A stretch of 17,110 nucleotides of DNA from an uncultured Collinsella sp. (lineage in GTDB: Bacteria; Actinomycetota; Coriobacteriia; Coriobacteriales; Coriobacteriaceae), in NCBI GenBank assembly GCA_958403395.1, contig CATXXF010000041.1:1-17110 (forward strand), read 5' to 3'. This document shows, piece after piece, positions 1-7,050 of the stretch. A model generated the notes under the pieces. The model did no database searches. It was not told the DNA's origin and saw only the letters and a list, made by a program, of their open reading frames with translations. Position 1 is the stretch's first letter. Every line of letters begins with the position of its first letter. A program made the translations under genes and the position numbers.

Positions 1-90
1 AAGAACCCCTTTGCCAAGGACGATGACTCCAACTCGGACGACGATACCAAAACCGGTATCGACGGCTCCATGGACGATGACGATAACTAG
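1..90 (+). CDS. C-terminal end of an unidentified upstream gene (partial)
   Basis: Frame 1 is open from the first base to a TAG at 88-90 and encodes 29 residues of a strongly acidic, low-complexity tail rich in Asp, Asn and Ser, ending in DDDDN. Nothing in these residues identifies the protein. In many actinobacteria the gene just upstream of alaS encodes a small membrane-associated protein of the DUF948 type or RarA, but this is context only. A rho-independent terminator follows 50 bases later, which supports this being the true 3' end of a transcription unit. Confidence 0.55.
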   Translation, partial: KNPFAKDDDSNSDDDTKTGIDGSMDDDDN

Positions 91-139
91 CGGGGTAATT
101 CGGGTTAACATTCATACGTGCTAACATGCAATTTCGCTG

Positions 140-169
140 GAGGGTCGCTGTTTGGCGGCCCTCTTTTTT
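140..169 (+). terminator. Rho-independent terminator of the upstream gene
   Basis: GAGGGTCGC (140-148) pairs with GCGGCCCTC (155-163) through nine base pairs, one of them a G-T wobble, around a six-base loop. Six T residues follow at 164-169. It lies between the stop codon at 90 and the alaS start at 242, so it separates alaS from the upstream unit. Confidence 0.8.
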
Positions 170-195
170 GCACTTGCGCGGTGGGATGGTAATAT
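167..195 (+). promoter_or_regulatory. Possible alaS promoter
   Basis: TTTGCA (167-172) and TAATAT (190-195) each match the -35 and -10 consensus at four of six positions and are 17 bases apart. They lie just after the terminator and about 47 bases before the alaS start. The position is sensible, but the match is only moderate and the -35 overlaps the T-tract. Confidence 0.3.
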
Positions 196-241
196 CGTTA
201 CGTTTGAACTGTTTCGATGTGAAACCGAGGAGATCCCCTCT

Positions 242-2899
242 ATGAGTGCTGACTACCCGTCAATGACTACGGCCGAGATTCGCTCCAAGTTCCTCAACTT
301 CTTTGAGGAGCGCGGTCTTAAGCTCTATCCTTCTTCGTCCCTCGTCCCCGACGATCCTTCGCTGCTGCTTGCCAACGCCGGCATGAACCAGTTTAAGGAG
401 TACTACCAGGGCAAGAAGACCATGAAGGAGATCGGCGCTATCTCCTGCCAGAAGTGCGTCCGCACCAACGACATCGATTGCATCGGCGAGGACGGCCGTC
501 ACCTGTCCTTCTTTGAGATGCTCGGCGACTTCTCCTTTGGCGGCGTCTCCAAGCAGCAGGCTTGCGCCTGGGCCTTTGAGCTCATCACCAAGGAGTTCAA
601 GCTGCCGCTCGACCGCCTGTACTTTACCGTCTTTACCGAGGACGACGAGACCCACGACGTGTGGCGTTCTCTGGGCGTTGCCGAGGACCACATCTCCCGC
701 CTGGGCGAGGACGACAACTTCTGGGCCGCTGGCCCCACTGGCCCCTGCGGTCCCTGCTCCGAGATCTACTTTGACATGGGCGAGGAGGTCGGCTGCGGTA
801 GTCCCGACTGCAAGCCCGGCTGCGACTGCGACCGCTTCCTGGAGTTCTGGAACCTCGTCTTTACCCAGTATGACCGCCAGGAGGACGGCTCCATGCCGGA
901 GCTGCCGCACCGCAACCTCGATACGGGCATGGGCCTGGAGCGCATGGCCGCCATCATGCAGCACAAGACCGCCAACTACGACGGCGATCTGATGCAGCAC
1001 CTCATCAAGCTGGGCGAGAAGATTAGCGGCAAGACCTATGACGTCGACGATTACTCCGGCGCCAGCCGCTCCCTGCGTATCATCGCCGACCACTCCCGTG
1101 CCGTCGACTTTATGATCTCGGACGGCATCCTTCCCGGTAACGAGGGTCGCGAGTACGTCCTTCGCCGCCTGCTCCGTCGTGCCGTGTTCCACGGTCGCCT
1201 GCTGGGCATCGAGGGCGCCTTCCTGACCAAGTTCATCGACGAAGTCAACGCTCAGATGGGCGAGGCTTATCCCGAGCTGTTCAAGAACGTCGCCCTCGTC
1301 AAGGGTATCGTCGCCTCCGAGGAGGAGCGCTTCTCCACGACGCTCGACAACGGCCGTGTTTACCTGGACGAGGCCCTGGCAGCGCTTGCCGAGGGCGCTG
1401 TGCTTCCGGGCGACGTTGCCTTTAAGCTTCACGACACCTTTGGTTTCCCCATCGACCTGACCGTCGAGATCGCCGGCACCGCTGGCCACGACGTCGACAT
1501 GGACGGCTTCACTGCCTGCATGGAGGACCAGAAGGCCCGCGCCCGCGCCAATGCCAAGGGCGACGCCTGGGGCAGCTTCAACGACGTGTGGGTTGAGCTT
1601 TCCGACAAGGTCGCTGCGACCGAGTTCGACGGCTATGACAACGATGTGATCGAGGGCGCCAAGGTTGTCGCCATCGTGCGCAACGGCGAGTCCGTCGAGT
1701 CCGCTGCCGCCGGCGAGGACGTCGAGGTTGTGCTCGACCGCACCCCGTTCTATGCCGAGATGGGTGGTCAGCAGGGCGATGCCGGCAAGCTTTCCGGCGA
1801 GGGCGTTGTTCTGACCGTTGCCGACACCAAGAACCACAACGGCCTGTATGCTCACGTCGCGCACGTTGCCGATGGCACGCTGACTGTCGGTGCCGCTGTT
1901 ACCGCCGCGCTCGACGCCGAGCGCCGTGGCTTCCTGCGCCGCAACCACACCGCCACGCATCTGCTCGATGCCGCGCTTAAGCACGTCCTGGGCGAGCATG
2001 TCTCCCAGGCTGGTTCGCTGGTGACGCCCGAGCACCTGCGCTTTGACTTCACGCACTTCGAGGCTCTGTCCTCCGAGCAGCTCAAGGCTGTCGAGGACCT
2101 GGTTAACCAGCAGATCTTCGCTTCCAAGCCGGTCGTGACCCGTGTCATGGGCATCGACGAGGCTAAGGCCGCCGGCGCTGTCGCTCTGTTTGGCGAGAAG
2201 TACGGCGATGTCGTCCGCGTCGTCTCCGTGGGCGCCGAGGACCAGCCGTTCTCCCGCGAGCTCTGCGGTGGCACGCACGCTGCCAACACTGCTGAGATTG
2301 GCCTGTTCAAGATCATTTCCGAGTCCTCTACGGGCTCGAATGTCCGTCGTATCGAGGCCGTGACCTCTAAGGGTGCTCTCGACTATATGGCCGACCGCCT
2401 GGCGCTCGTTGACGCCGCCGCCGCTGCGCTCAAGTGCCGCGTCGACGAGGTTCCCGCCCGCGTGGAGAACCTGCAGGCCGAGCTGCGCGAGACGTCCAAC
2501 AAGCTCAAAAAGGCTCTGACCGGTGGCTCCTCCGACGCCATTTCCAGTGCCATCGAGGGTGCTGTCGAGCTCGGCGGCTACAAGCTCGTCGTCGCTGAGC
2601 TCCAGGGCCTTGAGGCTGCCGACCTGCGCAACGTATGGGATACCGTGCATCAGAAGGTCGCCGGCCCTGTCGCTTGTGTCGTCGCCAGCGTGACTGAGAA
2701 GGGCACTCCGGCCCTGCTCGCTGCCGGCTCCGATGACGCTGTGAAGGCCGGTTTCCACGCCGGTAACGTGATCAAGCAGATCGCGGGTCTGGTTGACGGT
2801 CGCGGTGGCGGTCGTCCCAGCATGGCCCAGGCCGGTGGCAAGAATGCTGCCGGCATCGCCGATGCCCTCGCGGCCGCTAAGACCGCGCTCGGCGCCTAA
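242..2899 (+). CDS. alaS: Alanyl-tRNA synthetase
   Basis: Charges tRNA-Ala with alanine in the cytoplasm and edits Ser/Gly mischarging. At 885 residues it is close to the usual family length. The N-terminal class II catalytic core has LANAGMNQF, GDFSFG, the segment NLVFTQYDR, and DTGMGLERM. It is followed by the tRNA-recognition helices with ADHSRA and NEGREYVLRR. The editing domain keeps its zinc-site residues: HTATH (H569 and H573) and CGGTH (C675 and H679). The C-Ala/DHHA1 domain ends in a glycine-rich GGRGGGRPS segment followed by QAGG. A Cys-rich loop (CGSPDCKPGCDCDR) lies before the WNLVF segment. The start at 242 is chosen because GAGGAG (227-232) lies nine bases upstream; a longer frame could begin with TTG at 152, inside the terminator, which is implausible. 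ruvX follows after 17 bases. Confidence 0.98.
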   Translation: MSADYPSMTTAEIRSKFLNFFEERGLKLYPSSSLVPDDPSLLLANAGMNQFKEYYQGKKTMKEIGAISCQKCVRTNDIDCIGEDGRHLSFFEMLGDFSFGGVSKQQACAWAFELITKEFKLPLDRLYFTVFTEDDETHDVWRSLGVAEDHISRLGEDDNFWAAGPTGPCGPCSEIYFDMGEEVGCGSPDCKPGCDCDRFLEFWNLVFTQYDRQEDGSMPELPHRNLDTGMGLERMAAIMQHKTANYDGDLMQHLIKLGEKISGKTYDVDDYSGASRSLRIIADHSRAVDFMISDGILPGNEGREYVLRRLLRRAVFHGRLLGIEGAFLTKFIDEVNAQMGEAYPELFKNVALVKGIVASEEERFSTTLDNGRVYLDEALAALAEGAVLPGDVAFKLHDTFGFPIDLTVEIAGTAGHDVDMDGFTACMEDQKARARANAKGDAWGSFNDVWVELSDKVAATEFDGYDNDVIEGAKVVAIVRNGESVESAAAGEDVEVVLDRTPFYAEMGGQQGDAGKLSGEGVVLTVADTKNHNGLYAHVAHVADGTLTVGAAVTAALDAERRGFLRRNHTATHLLDAALKHVLGEHVSQAGSLVTPEHLRFDFTHFEALSSEQLKAVEDLVNQQIFASKPVVTRVMGIDEAKAAGAVALFGEKYGDVVRVVSVGAEDQPFSRELCGGTHAANTAEIGLFKIISESSTGSNVRRIEAVTSKGALDYMADRLALVDAAAAALKCRVDEVPARVENLQAELRETSNKLKKALTGGSSDAISSAIEGAVELGGYKLVVAELQGLEAADLRNVWDTVHQKVAGPVACVVASVTEKGTPALLAAGSDDAVKAGFHAGNVIKQIAGLVDGRGGGRPSMAQAGGKNAAGIADALAAAKTALGA

Positions 2900-2916
2900 G
2901 AATCTAAGAAGTCGCT

Positions 2917-3345
2917 GTGGTTGCGCTCGCGCTGGACATAGGGGAGACCAGGATTGGCATCGCCGTCTCGAGCCGTGATGGCAAGATGGCGATGCCTGTC
3001 AAGGTGCTTCCGGCTGCCGAGGTCACCGGTATGGCCAAGACGTTCCGCTACCTGGTTGAGGACTATGAGCCCGACATCCTGATAAGCGGACGTCCCCTGA
3101 CCATGGCCGGTGAGCCCGGCCCTCAGGCCGAGCGCGTTGCCGCTGTGGCGCAAAAGATTGCCGACGAGCTCGATCTTCCGTTGGAGTTTGAGGACGAGCG
3201 TCTGTCCTCGCAAGAGGCCAAGCGTATCCTGCGCGAGCAGGGACTCAACGAAAAGCAGATGAGGGGCAAGATCGACATGATTGCCGCCAGCCTGTTTTTG
3301 CAGACGTGGCTCGATCGTAAAAACGAGGAGGTTTCGCATGCCTAG
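2917..3345 (+). CDS. ruvX: RuvX/YqgF family RNase H-fold nuclease (putative pre-16S rRNA nuclease)
   Basis: A 142-residue protein of the RNase H-like YqgF family, linked in bacteria to maturation of the 16S rRNA 5' end and, in older literature, proposed as a Holliday junction resolvase. The first beta strand carries the acidic residue of the family in ALDIGETRIGIAVS (D7). The middle strand has LISGRPL followed by GPQAERV. The second acidic site is in FEDERLSSQEA (E94) and the last is in IDMIAASLFLQTWL (D120), so the three-carboxylate set is intact. Position 10 is Glu, where Thr is common. The gene uses a GTG start 17 bases after alaS, with only a weak AAGAAG upstream, and is presumably co-transcribed and coupled to it. 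Its last eight bases overlap mltG. The alaS-ruvX-mltG order is widespread. Confidence 0.95.
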   Translation: MVALALDIGETRIGIAVSSRDGKMAMPVKVLPAAEVTGMAKTFRYLVEDYEPDILISGRPLTMAGEPGPQAERVAAVAQKIADELDLPLEFEDERLSSQEAKRILREQGLNEKQMRGKIDMIAASLFLQTWLDRKNEEVSHA

Positions 3346-4771
3346 TGCTTCTGATCCGCGCCAGCCGAATCGTACACAGCAGCCGGCGTCGCGCCCTGCC
3401 CAGCCTGGCCAGCGTCCGGCACAGCCGACGCAGCGCGCAGCTCAGCCTGCCGCGCGCCCGGCGCAGTCCTTCTCTCGTTCGGCCCAACCTGTTCAACGGA
3501 CGGGTCAGCAGCCTTCTGCTCGTTCGGTTCAGCATTCGGCTTCTCACGCGGCTCAGCAGCCCACTGCTCGTACGGCCCAGCCTGCAGGCGGCACCCGCTT
3601 TAAGCAGCAGGCACCTACCCAGCGAACGCAGGCCCCCCAATCGCATTCGCATCACGCTCGTGGTTCGCATGGCGTTGCTCCGGCGACCCGCTCGAGCTAC
3701 AACACGCATGCTCGTCGCGGTGCTCAAAAGAAAAGCTCCCCGGTGCCTATGATTATCGGTGGCGTTGTTGCCGTGCTTGCGCTTGTCGCGATCGTTTTTT
3801 TTGTCGTGCCAGCCGTCAAGGGCTTCTTTGGCGGTGAGGGTGCGAAAGTCGTTGCAGGCCAGCAGGTTACTATCACGATTCCCGATGGTGCCTCGGGTGA
3901 CAGCATCGCTTCGATTCTCTCCGAGAATCATATCGTCGAAAATCCCAAGGATTATTATGCGGCGGTGAAAAAGCTCAACGCCGATATGTCGCTCAAGCCT
4001 GGTGATTATTCGTTCACCACACTCATGGATGCGACCAAGGTTGTTCAGCAGCTCATGGAAGGCCCCAACGCGGGCTCCAATGCGCTGACTATCCCTGAGG
4101 GCCTGACGGTCGATCAAGTCGCCGACCGTGTGGCCCAGGCCTACGACAGCATCTCTAAGGAAGACTTCCTCAACCAGGCCAAGGCCTCCAACTACGTGGA
4201 CGACTATAGCTTCCTTAAGGGCGCCGCTAACGACTCGCTCGAGGGTTTCTTGTTCCCCAAGACCTATTCGTTGGGTGATTCGCCGACGGCCGATGGCGTG
4301 ATTCGCGCTATGCTCGATCAGTTTAAGACCGAGTACAAGTCGCTTGACTTTGCGAGCTGCGAAGCCAAGATCAAGGAACGCTACGGTGTGGAGATGTCCG
4401 ACTACGATATCGTCAACTTGGCCTCCATCGTTGAGCGCGAGGGCCTCAACGCCGATCAACGTGCGCATGTGGCCTCGGTTTTCTACAACCGCCTTGCCGG
4501 CAAGCTCGATGGCCTGCGCTATCTCAATAGCGATGCGACTATGATGTATGTCACCGGTGGCGAGGTTACCGCCGACGACCTGCAGAGCGATAGTCCGTAT
4601 AACACCTATAAGCATGAGGGCCTGCCGCCCACGCCCATCTGCTCTCCGTCTCTCGAGGCGCTCAAGGCCACCCTTGAGCCGACCGACTCTGATGACCTGT
4701 ATTTCTACATTACGCAGGACGAGGAGTACTTCTCGCAAACCTACGAAGAGCATCAACAGTCTTGGAATTAG
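3338..4771 (+). CDS. mltG: Endolytic murein transglycosylase MltG (YceG family)
   Basis: Membrane-anchored lytic transglycosylase that cleaves nascent peptidoglycan and is thought to set glycan strand length. The protein has 477 residues. Residues 1 to about 135 are a cytoplasmic low-complexity region rich in Gln, Ala, Pro, Arg and Ser, with many AQP/RPAQ units. A single membrane segment covers about 138-160 (MIIGGVVAVLALVAIVFFVV). The extracellular YceG domain follows, with a LysM-like part (TIPEGLTVDQVADRV), GFLFPKTY, and the catalytic ASIVEREG (E366). It also has VFYNRL, SPYNTYKHEGLPPTPI and the C-terminal YFYITQ segment. The ATG at 3338 is chosen because GAGGAGG (3325-3331) lies six bases upstream. 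It overlaps the ruvX end by eight bases, so translation is probably coupled. Confidence 0.96.
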   Translation: MPSASDPRQPNRTQQPASRPAQPGQRPAQPTQRAAQPAARPAQSFSRSAQPVQRTGQQPSARSVQHSASHAAQQPTARTAQPAGGTRFKQQAPTQRTQAPQSHSHHARGSHGVAPATRSSYNTHARRGAQKKSSPVPMIIGGVVAVLALVAIVFFVVPAVKGFFGGEGAKVVAGQQVTITIPDGASGDSIASILSENHIVENPKDYYAAVKKLNADMSLKPGDYSFTTLMDATKVVQQLMEGPNAGSNALTIPEGLTVDQVADRVAQAYDSISKEDFLNQAKASNYVDDYSFLKGAANDSLEGFLFPKTYSLGDSPTADGVIRAMLDQFKTEYKSLDFASCEAKIKERYGVEMSDYDIVNLASIVEREGLNADQRAHVASVFYNRLAGKLDGLRYLNSDATMMYVTGGEVTADDLQSDSPYNTYKHEGLPPTPICSPSLEALKATLEPTDSDDLYFYITQDEEYFSQTYEEHQQSWN

Positions 4772-4772
4772 C

Positions 4773-5270
4773 ATGAGGATTTTTAGCCCCAAACGATACG
4801 TTGCCTCGGTCGATCGCATCGACCTTGATACCCTGTGGGCCGACGGCAAACGCGCCATTCTGCTCGATCGCGATAACACCTTGGTGCCGCGCGACACCGA
4901 GCAGGTTCCCGCCGCGGTTTCCGCTTGGCTCGACACCGCCCGCGCCAAAGGCTTTAAGCTGTGCATGGTGTCCAACAACTGGCATCGCGACCAGGTCATG
5001 AGCTCTGCGCGCGAGCTGGGACTCGAGGCCATCAGCCACGCCATGAAGCCGGCGCCGTTTGCCCTCAAGGCAGGCCTTAAGCGCCTCGGCGCCACAGCCG
5101 GCGAGGCGGTGCTGATCGGTGATCAGCTCTACACGGACGTGTGGAGCGGCAACTTCGCCGGCGTCGATACCATCCTGGTAAAGCCGCAGGCGACGCAGGA
5201 CCTGTGGTATACGCAGATCTTCCGTATCTTTGAGCGCCGGGCCCTGCGCGACCTTCCCTGCGAGGAATAG
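4773..5270 (+). CDS. yqeG: YqeG family HAD-superfamily (IIIA) phosphatase
   Basis: A 165-residue HAD-fold phosphatase of the YqeG/Gep4 type. Yeast Gep4 dephosphorylates phosphatidylglycerophosphate; the substrate of bacterial YqeG is less certain. HAD motif I is LLDRDNTL with nucleophile D32 and acid/base D34. Motif II is MVSNN, motif III is the Lys of HAMKPAP, and motif IV is IGDQLYTDV. The N-terminus (MRIFSPKRYVASVDRIDLDTL) is typical of the family. The ATG at 4773 follows the mltG stop by one base and matches the family N-terminus; longer in-frame versions run back inside mltG and are shadows. In Bacillus subtilis, yqeG lies near aroE, which fits its place here before aroK. Confidence 0.93.
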   Translation: MRIFSPKRYVASVDRIDLDTLWADGKRAILLDRDNTLVPRDTEQVPAAVSAWLDTARAKGFKLCMVSNNWHRDQVMSSARELGLEAISHAMKPAPFALKAGLKRLGATAGEAVLIGDQLYTDVWSGNFAGVDTILVKPQATQDLWYTQIFRIFERRALRDLPCEE

Positions 5271-5278
5271 GTCTCGTC

Positions 5279-5812
5279 ATGTCTCAGCACATCAAACACG
5301 GCTGCGACCATATCTTCTTTATCGGCTTTTTGGGCGCGGGCAAATCGACGCTCGCGCGCAACGTCGGCACTATGTTCAAGCGGCGTTTTATCGATACCGA
5401 CCGACTGGTCGTGCGCCGTTGCGGTAAGTCGGTAACCGAGATTTTTGAGACCGAGGGCGAGGATCGTTTTCGTGAGCTCGAGACCTCGGCGCTCCGTTCG
5501 CTCCAAAGTGAGCGCAGCCTGTTGGTTTCGTGCGGGGGCGGCATTGTCGAGACGCCGGTGAATATTGAGCTGATGCACGAAATGGGTACGTGCGTGTACC
5601 TCGAGGGCGACTTCGAGGATTCGATTCGCCAGATTCGTCGGTCCGACACGCGCCCCGATTTCCGTTCGCCTGAGCATGCTGCGCGCCTGTTTGAGCATCG
5701 CCGTCCGCTGTATCGCCAGGCCGCCGACCTTACCCTTGATATTCGCAACAAGTCCTTCGAGGACGTTTCCTACCTTTGTGCCGAGATGCTTTTGGAGCGT
5801 GGACTGCTATGA
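5279..5812 (+). CDS. aroK: Shikimate kinase
   Basis: Phosphorylates shikimate with ATP in the chorismate pathway. The 177 residues cover the whole single-domain fold. The Walker A motif is GFLGAGKST (K22). The shikimate/Mg site is DTD (D39 and D41). FRELE provides R65 and E68, SCGGG provides G86-G88, the lid has DTRPDF (R125), and RRPLY provides R142. Every residue usually required for substrate and ATP binding is present, so this looks like an active kinase. The usual lid motif RPLL is RPDF here. A GAGGA sequence at 5262-5266, in the end of yqeG, is the likely ribosome binding site. The stop codon overlaps the start of the aroB-like gene (ATGA). Whether the enzyme still works on shikimate is in doubt because the partner synthase has lost its active site. 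Confidence 0.93.
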   Translation: MSQHIKHGCDHIFFIGFLGAGKSTLARNVGTMFKRRFIDTDRLVVRRCGKSVTEIFETEGEDRFRELETSALRSLQSERSLLVSCGGGIVETPVNIELMHEMGTCVYLEGDFEDSIRQIRRSDTRPDFRSPEHAARLFEHRRPLYRQAADLTLDIRNKSFEDVSYLCAEMLLERGLL

Positions 5813-6918
5813 TTCGCCGTCAACTGATCAATTTCCAAAACCGCAGTGTCGATGTCCGCGTCGGATTGGGCGCGTTCGATGAGCTGTCGCGCATGTTTGC
5901 CTCGGCTGTGGGCAAGCCTAAGCGCGCGATGGTCGTTTGGAGCACTGCCACGTCAGAGCGTTTTGGCGAGGTCGTCGGGCATGCGCTGGTCGACGCCGGT
6001 TTTGCCGTGTCGCCGCTAGTCCTCGAGGTTTCGCCTGCTGGTGCCACGCTGGCCGATGCTGATGCTATCTTTGGCGTCCTGTCTGCCAACGGCGTTACCT
6101 GCGACGATCTGGTTGTCGCCGTTGGCGATGCCGCAACCTGCTCGGTTGTTAGCTGGTGCGCAAACCAGTGGTGCGGCCGAACCGAGTGCGCGCTGTTGCC
6201 GACGACCTTCGACGCCATGCTCACGGTCGCGACGACCATGAAGCCGCTCGTCGCCTCGTCGGCCAATGCACTTCCCGCTATCGCGTTCCGTCCCGAACCG
6301 GGCTTGGTCGTGTGTGACCTCGACCTTGTTCGCGAGGCGGACCCCGAGGACCTCAAGCTCGGCTTTGTGGTACTTGTTGGCACCATGCTTTCGAGCAGTA
6401 AGTCCCGCTGGAATCAGTTTACTGAGACCGTCCCCGAGATTCTCGCGGGCGAGGAGGTTGCGCTCGTCAATGCCGTTCAATGGTCTCAGACTGCCCGTAA
6501 GGACGTACTGATGGCCACGAACCCGAGCGCTCGCCATGCGCTCGATTTTGGCAAGACGGGGGAGCGTACCCTGCGCGCCTGCTTGGGCGATGCCGCTTCA
6601 CAGGTCCCTGCCTACCAGCTGTTGTCCGAGGGCATGCGCTTTGAGGCGCGCCTAGCACATGATGCCTGTGACTTCGATATCGATTACGTCTTTGAGGTCG
6701 ATGACTGCTTGGAGGACTTTGGTATCGAGGAACTTGCCTTCGATCTGGAGCCTGCCGCATATATCGAGGAGTTCCGCAGGCAGCAGTTTGTCCGCTCGAA
6801 CCGCAGTATGTTGCCGCTGCCCGCGGCACTCGGCGCTATTCGTCTAACGTGCGTTGAGGACGAGGTTCTTGAGCGCCATGCTCACGCCTACTTGGCTTCT
6901 CGCAAAGAACTTCTCTAA
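5809..6918 (+). CDS. aroB: AroB-family (3-dehydroquinate synthase-like) protein with catalytic motifs lost
   Basis: The 369-residue length, the N-terminal pattern (RVGLGAFDEL), DDLVVAVG, LPTTFDAML, VVCDLDLV and the place after aroK mark this as a 3-dehydroquinate synthase homologue. A by-eye alignment with E. coli AroB shows the chemistry is gone. The GGGVVGD NAD-binding loop reads GDAATCS (106-112). The EVIK segment reads VLVG (zinc ligand Glu replaced by V188). GHTFGHAIE reads GKTGERTLR (zinc ligand His replaced by K249, the next His by R253). The LHGEAV His is replaced by about A268. GKNMIG is also absent. Only the lysine after the PTT motif (K145) may survive. The frame is intact and uses normal host codons, so it is probably an expressed pseudoenzyme or has a new role. 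The symbol marks homology and position, not activity. The ATG overlaps the aroK stop. Confidence 0.85.
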   Translation: MIRRQLINFQNRSVDVRVGLGAFDELSRMFASAVGKPKRAMVVWSTATSERFGEVVGHALVDAGFAVSPLVLEVSPAGATLADADAIFGVLSANGVTCDDLVVAVGDAATCSVVSWCANQWCGRTECALLPTTFDAMLTVATTMKPLVASSANALPAIAFRPEPGLVVCDLDLVREADPEDLKLGFVVLVGTMLSSSKSRWNQFTETVPEILAGEEVALVNAVQWSQTARKDVLMATNPSARHALDFGKTGERTLRACLGDAASQVPAYQLLSEGMRFEARLAHDACDFDIDYVFEVDDCLEDFGIEELAFDLEPAAYIEEFRRQQFVRSNRSMLPLPAALGAIRLTCVEDEVLERHAHAYLASRKELL

Positions 6919-6924
6919 GTTTTA

Positions 6925-6953
6925 TTGACATCCATCGTCTTTCGTATCATGTT
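6925..6953 (+). promoter_or_regulatory. Possible pepP promoter
   Basis: A perfect TTGACA lies at 6925-6930, six bases after the aroB-like stop. Candidate -10 boxes are TATCAT (6945-6950, good match but only a 14-base spacer) and CATGTT (6948-6953, 17-base spacer but a weak match). Transcripts from here would begin close to the large hairpin at 6956. Confidence 0.4.
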
Positions 6954-6955
6954 GA

Positions 6956-7027
6956 GGGGCGGGTTTCCAATCGGTTGCGGATCGCATGCGATTCCGTCGT
7001 TCGGTTGAGACCCGTCCCGCACTTTTT
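6956..7027 (+). promoter_or_regulatory. Large hairpin in the pepP leader: terminator or attenuator candidate
   Basis: GGGGCGGGTTTC (6956-6967) pairs with GAGACCCGTCCC (7007-7018) through twelve base pairs, two of them wobbles. The 39-base enclosed loop holds the perfect palindrome ATCGCATGCGAT. Five T residues follow at 7023-7027, four bases from the stem. It could end the aro transcript. No promoter is visible between it and pepP, so it may instead control read-through into pepP. Confidence 0.5.
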
Positions 7028-7050
7028 GAGACAACAAGAAAGGAATCTGC

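Noticed and set aside
152..241. A 30-codon N-terminal extension of alaS from TTG at 152
   Set aside because: The extension starts inside the terminator loop and has no ribosome site or resemblance to AlaS, whereas 242 has GAGGAG at the right distance.
91..241. A T-box or other riboswitch before alaS
   Set aside because: The 151-base gap is largely used by the upstream terminator; no specifier loop or T-box motif was found.
260..2758. An 832-codon open frame antisense to alaS
   Set aside because: It mirrors alaS codon by codon; high GC at third positions removes stops from the opposite strand. The product is low-complexity and matches no family, and no ribosome site precedes it.
3245..5095. 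A 616-codon open frame antisense to mltG and yqeG
   Set aside because: It is Arg/Leu-rich, spans two well-supported genes on the other strand, and shows no recognisable domain.
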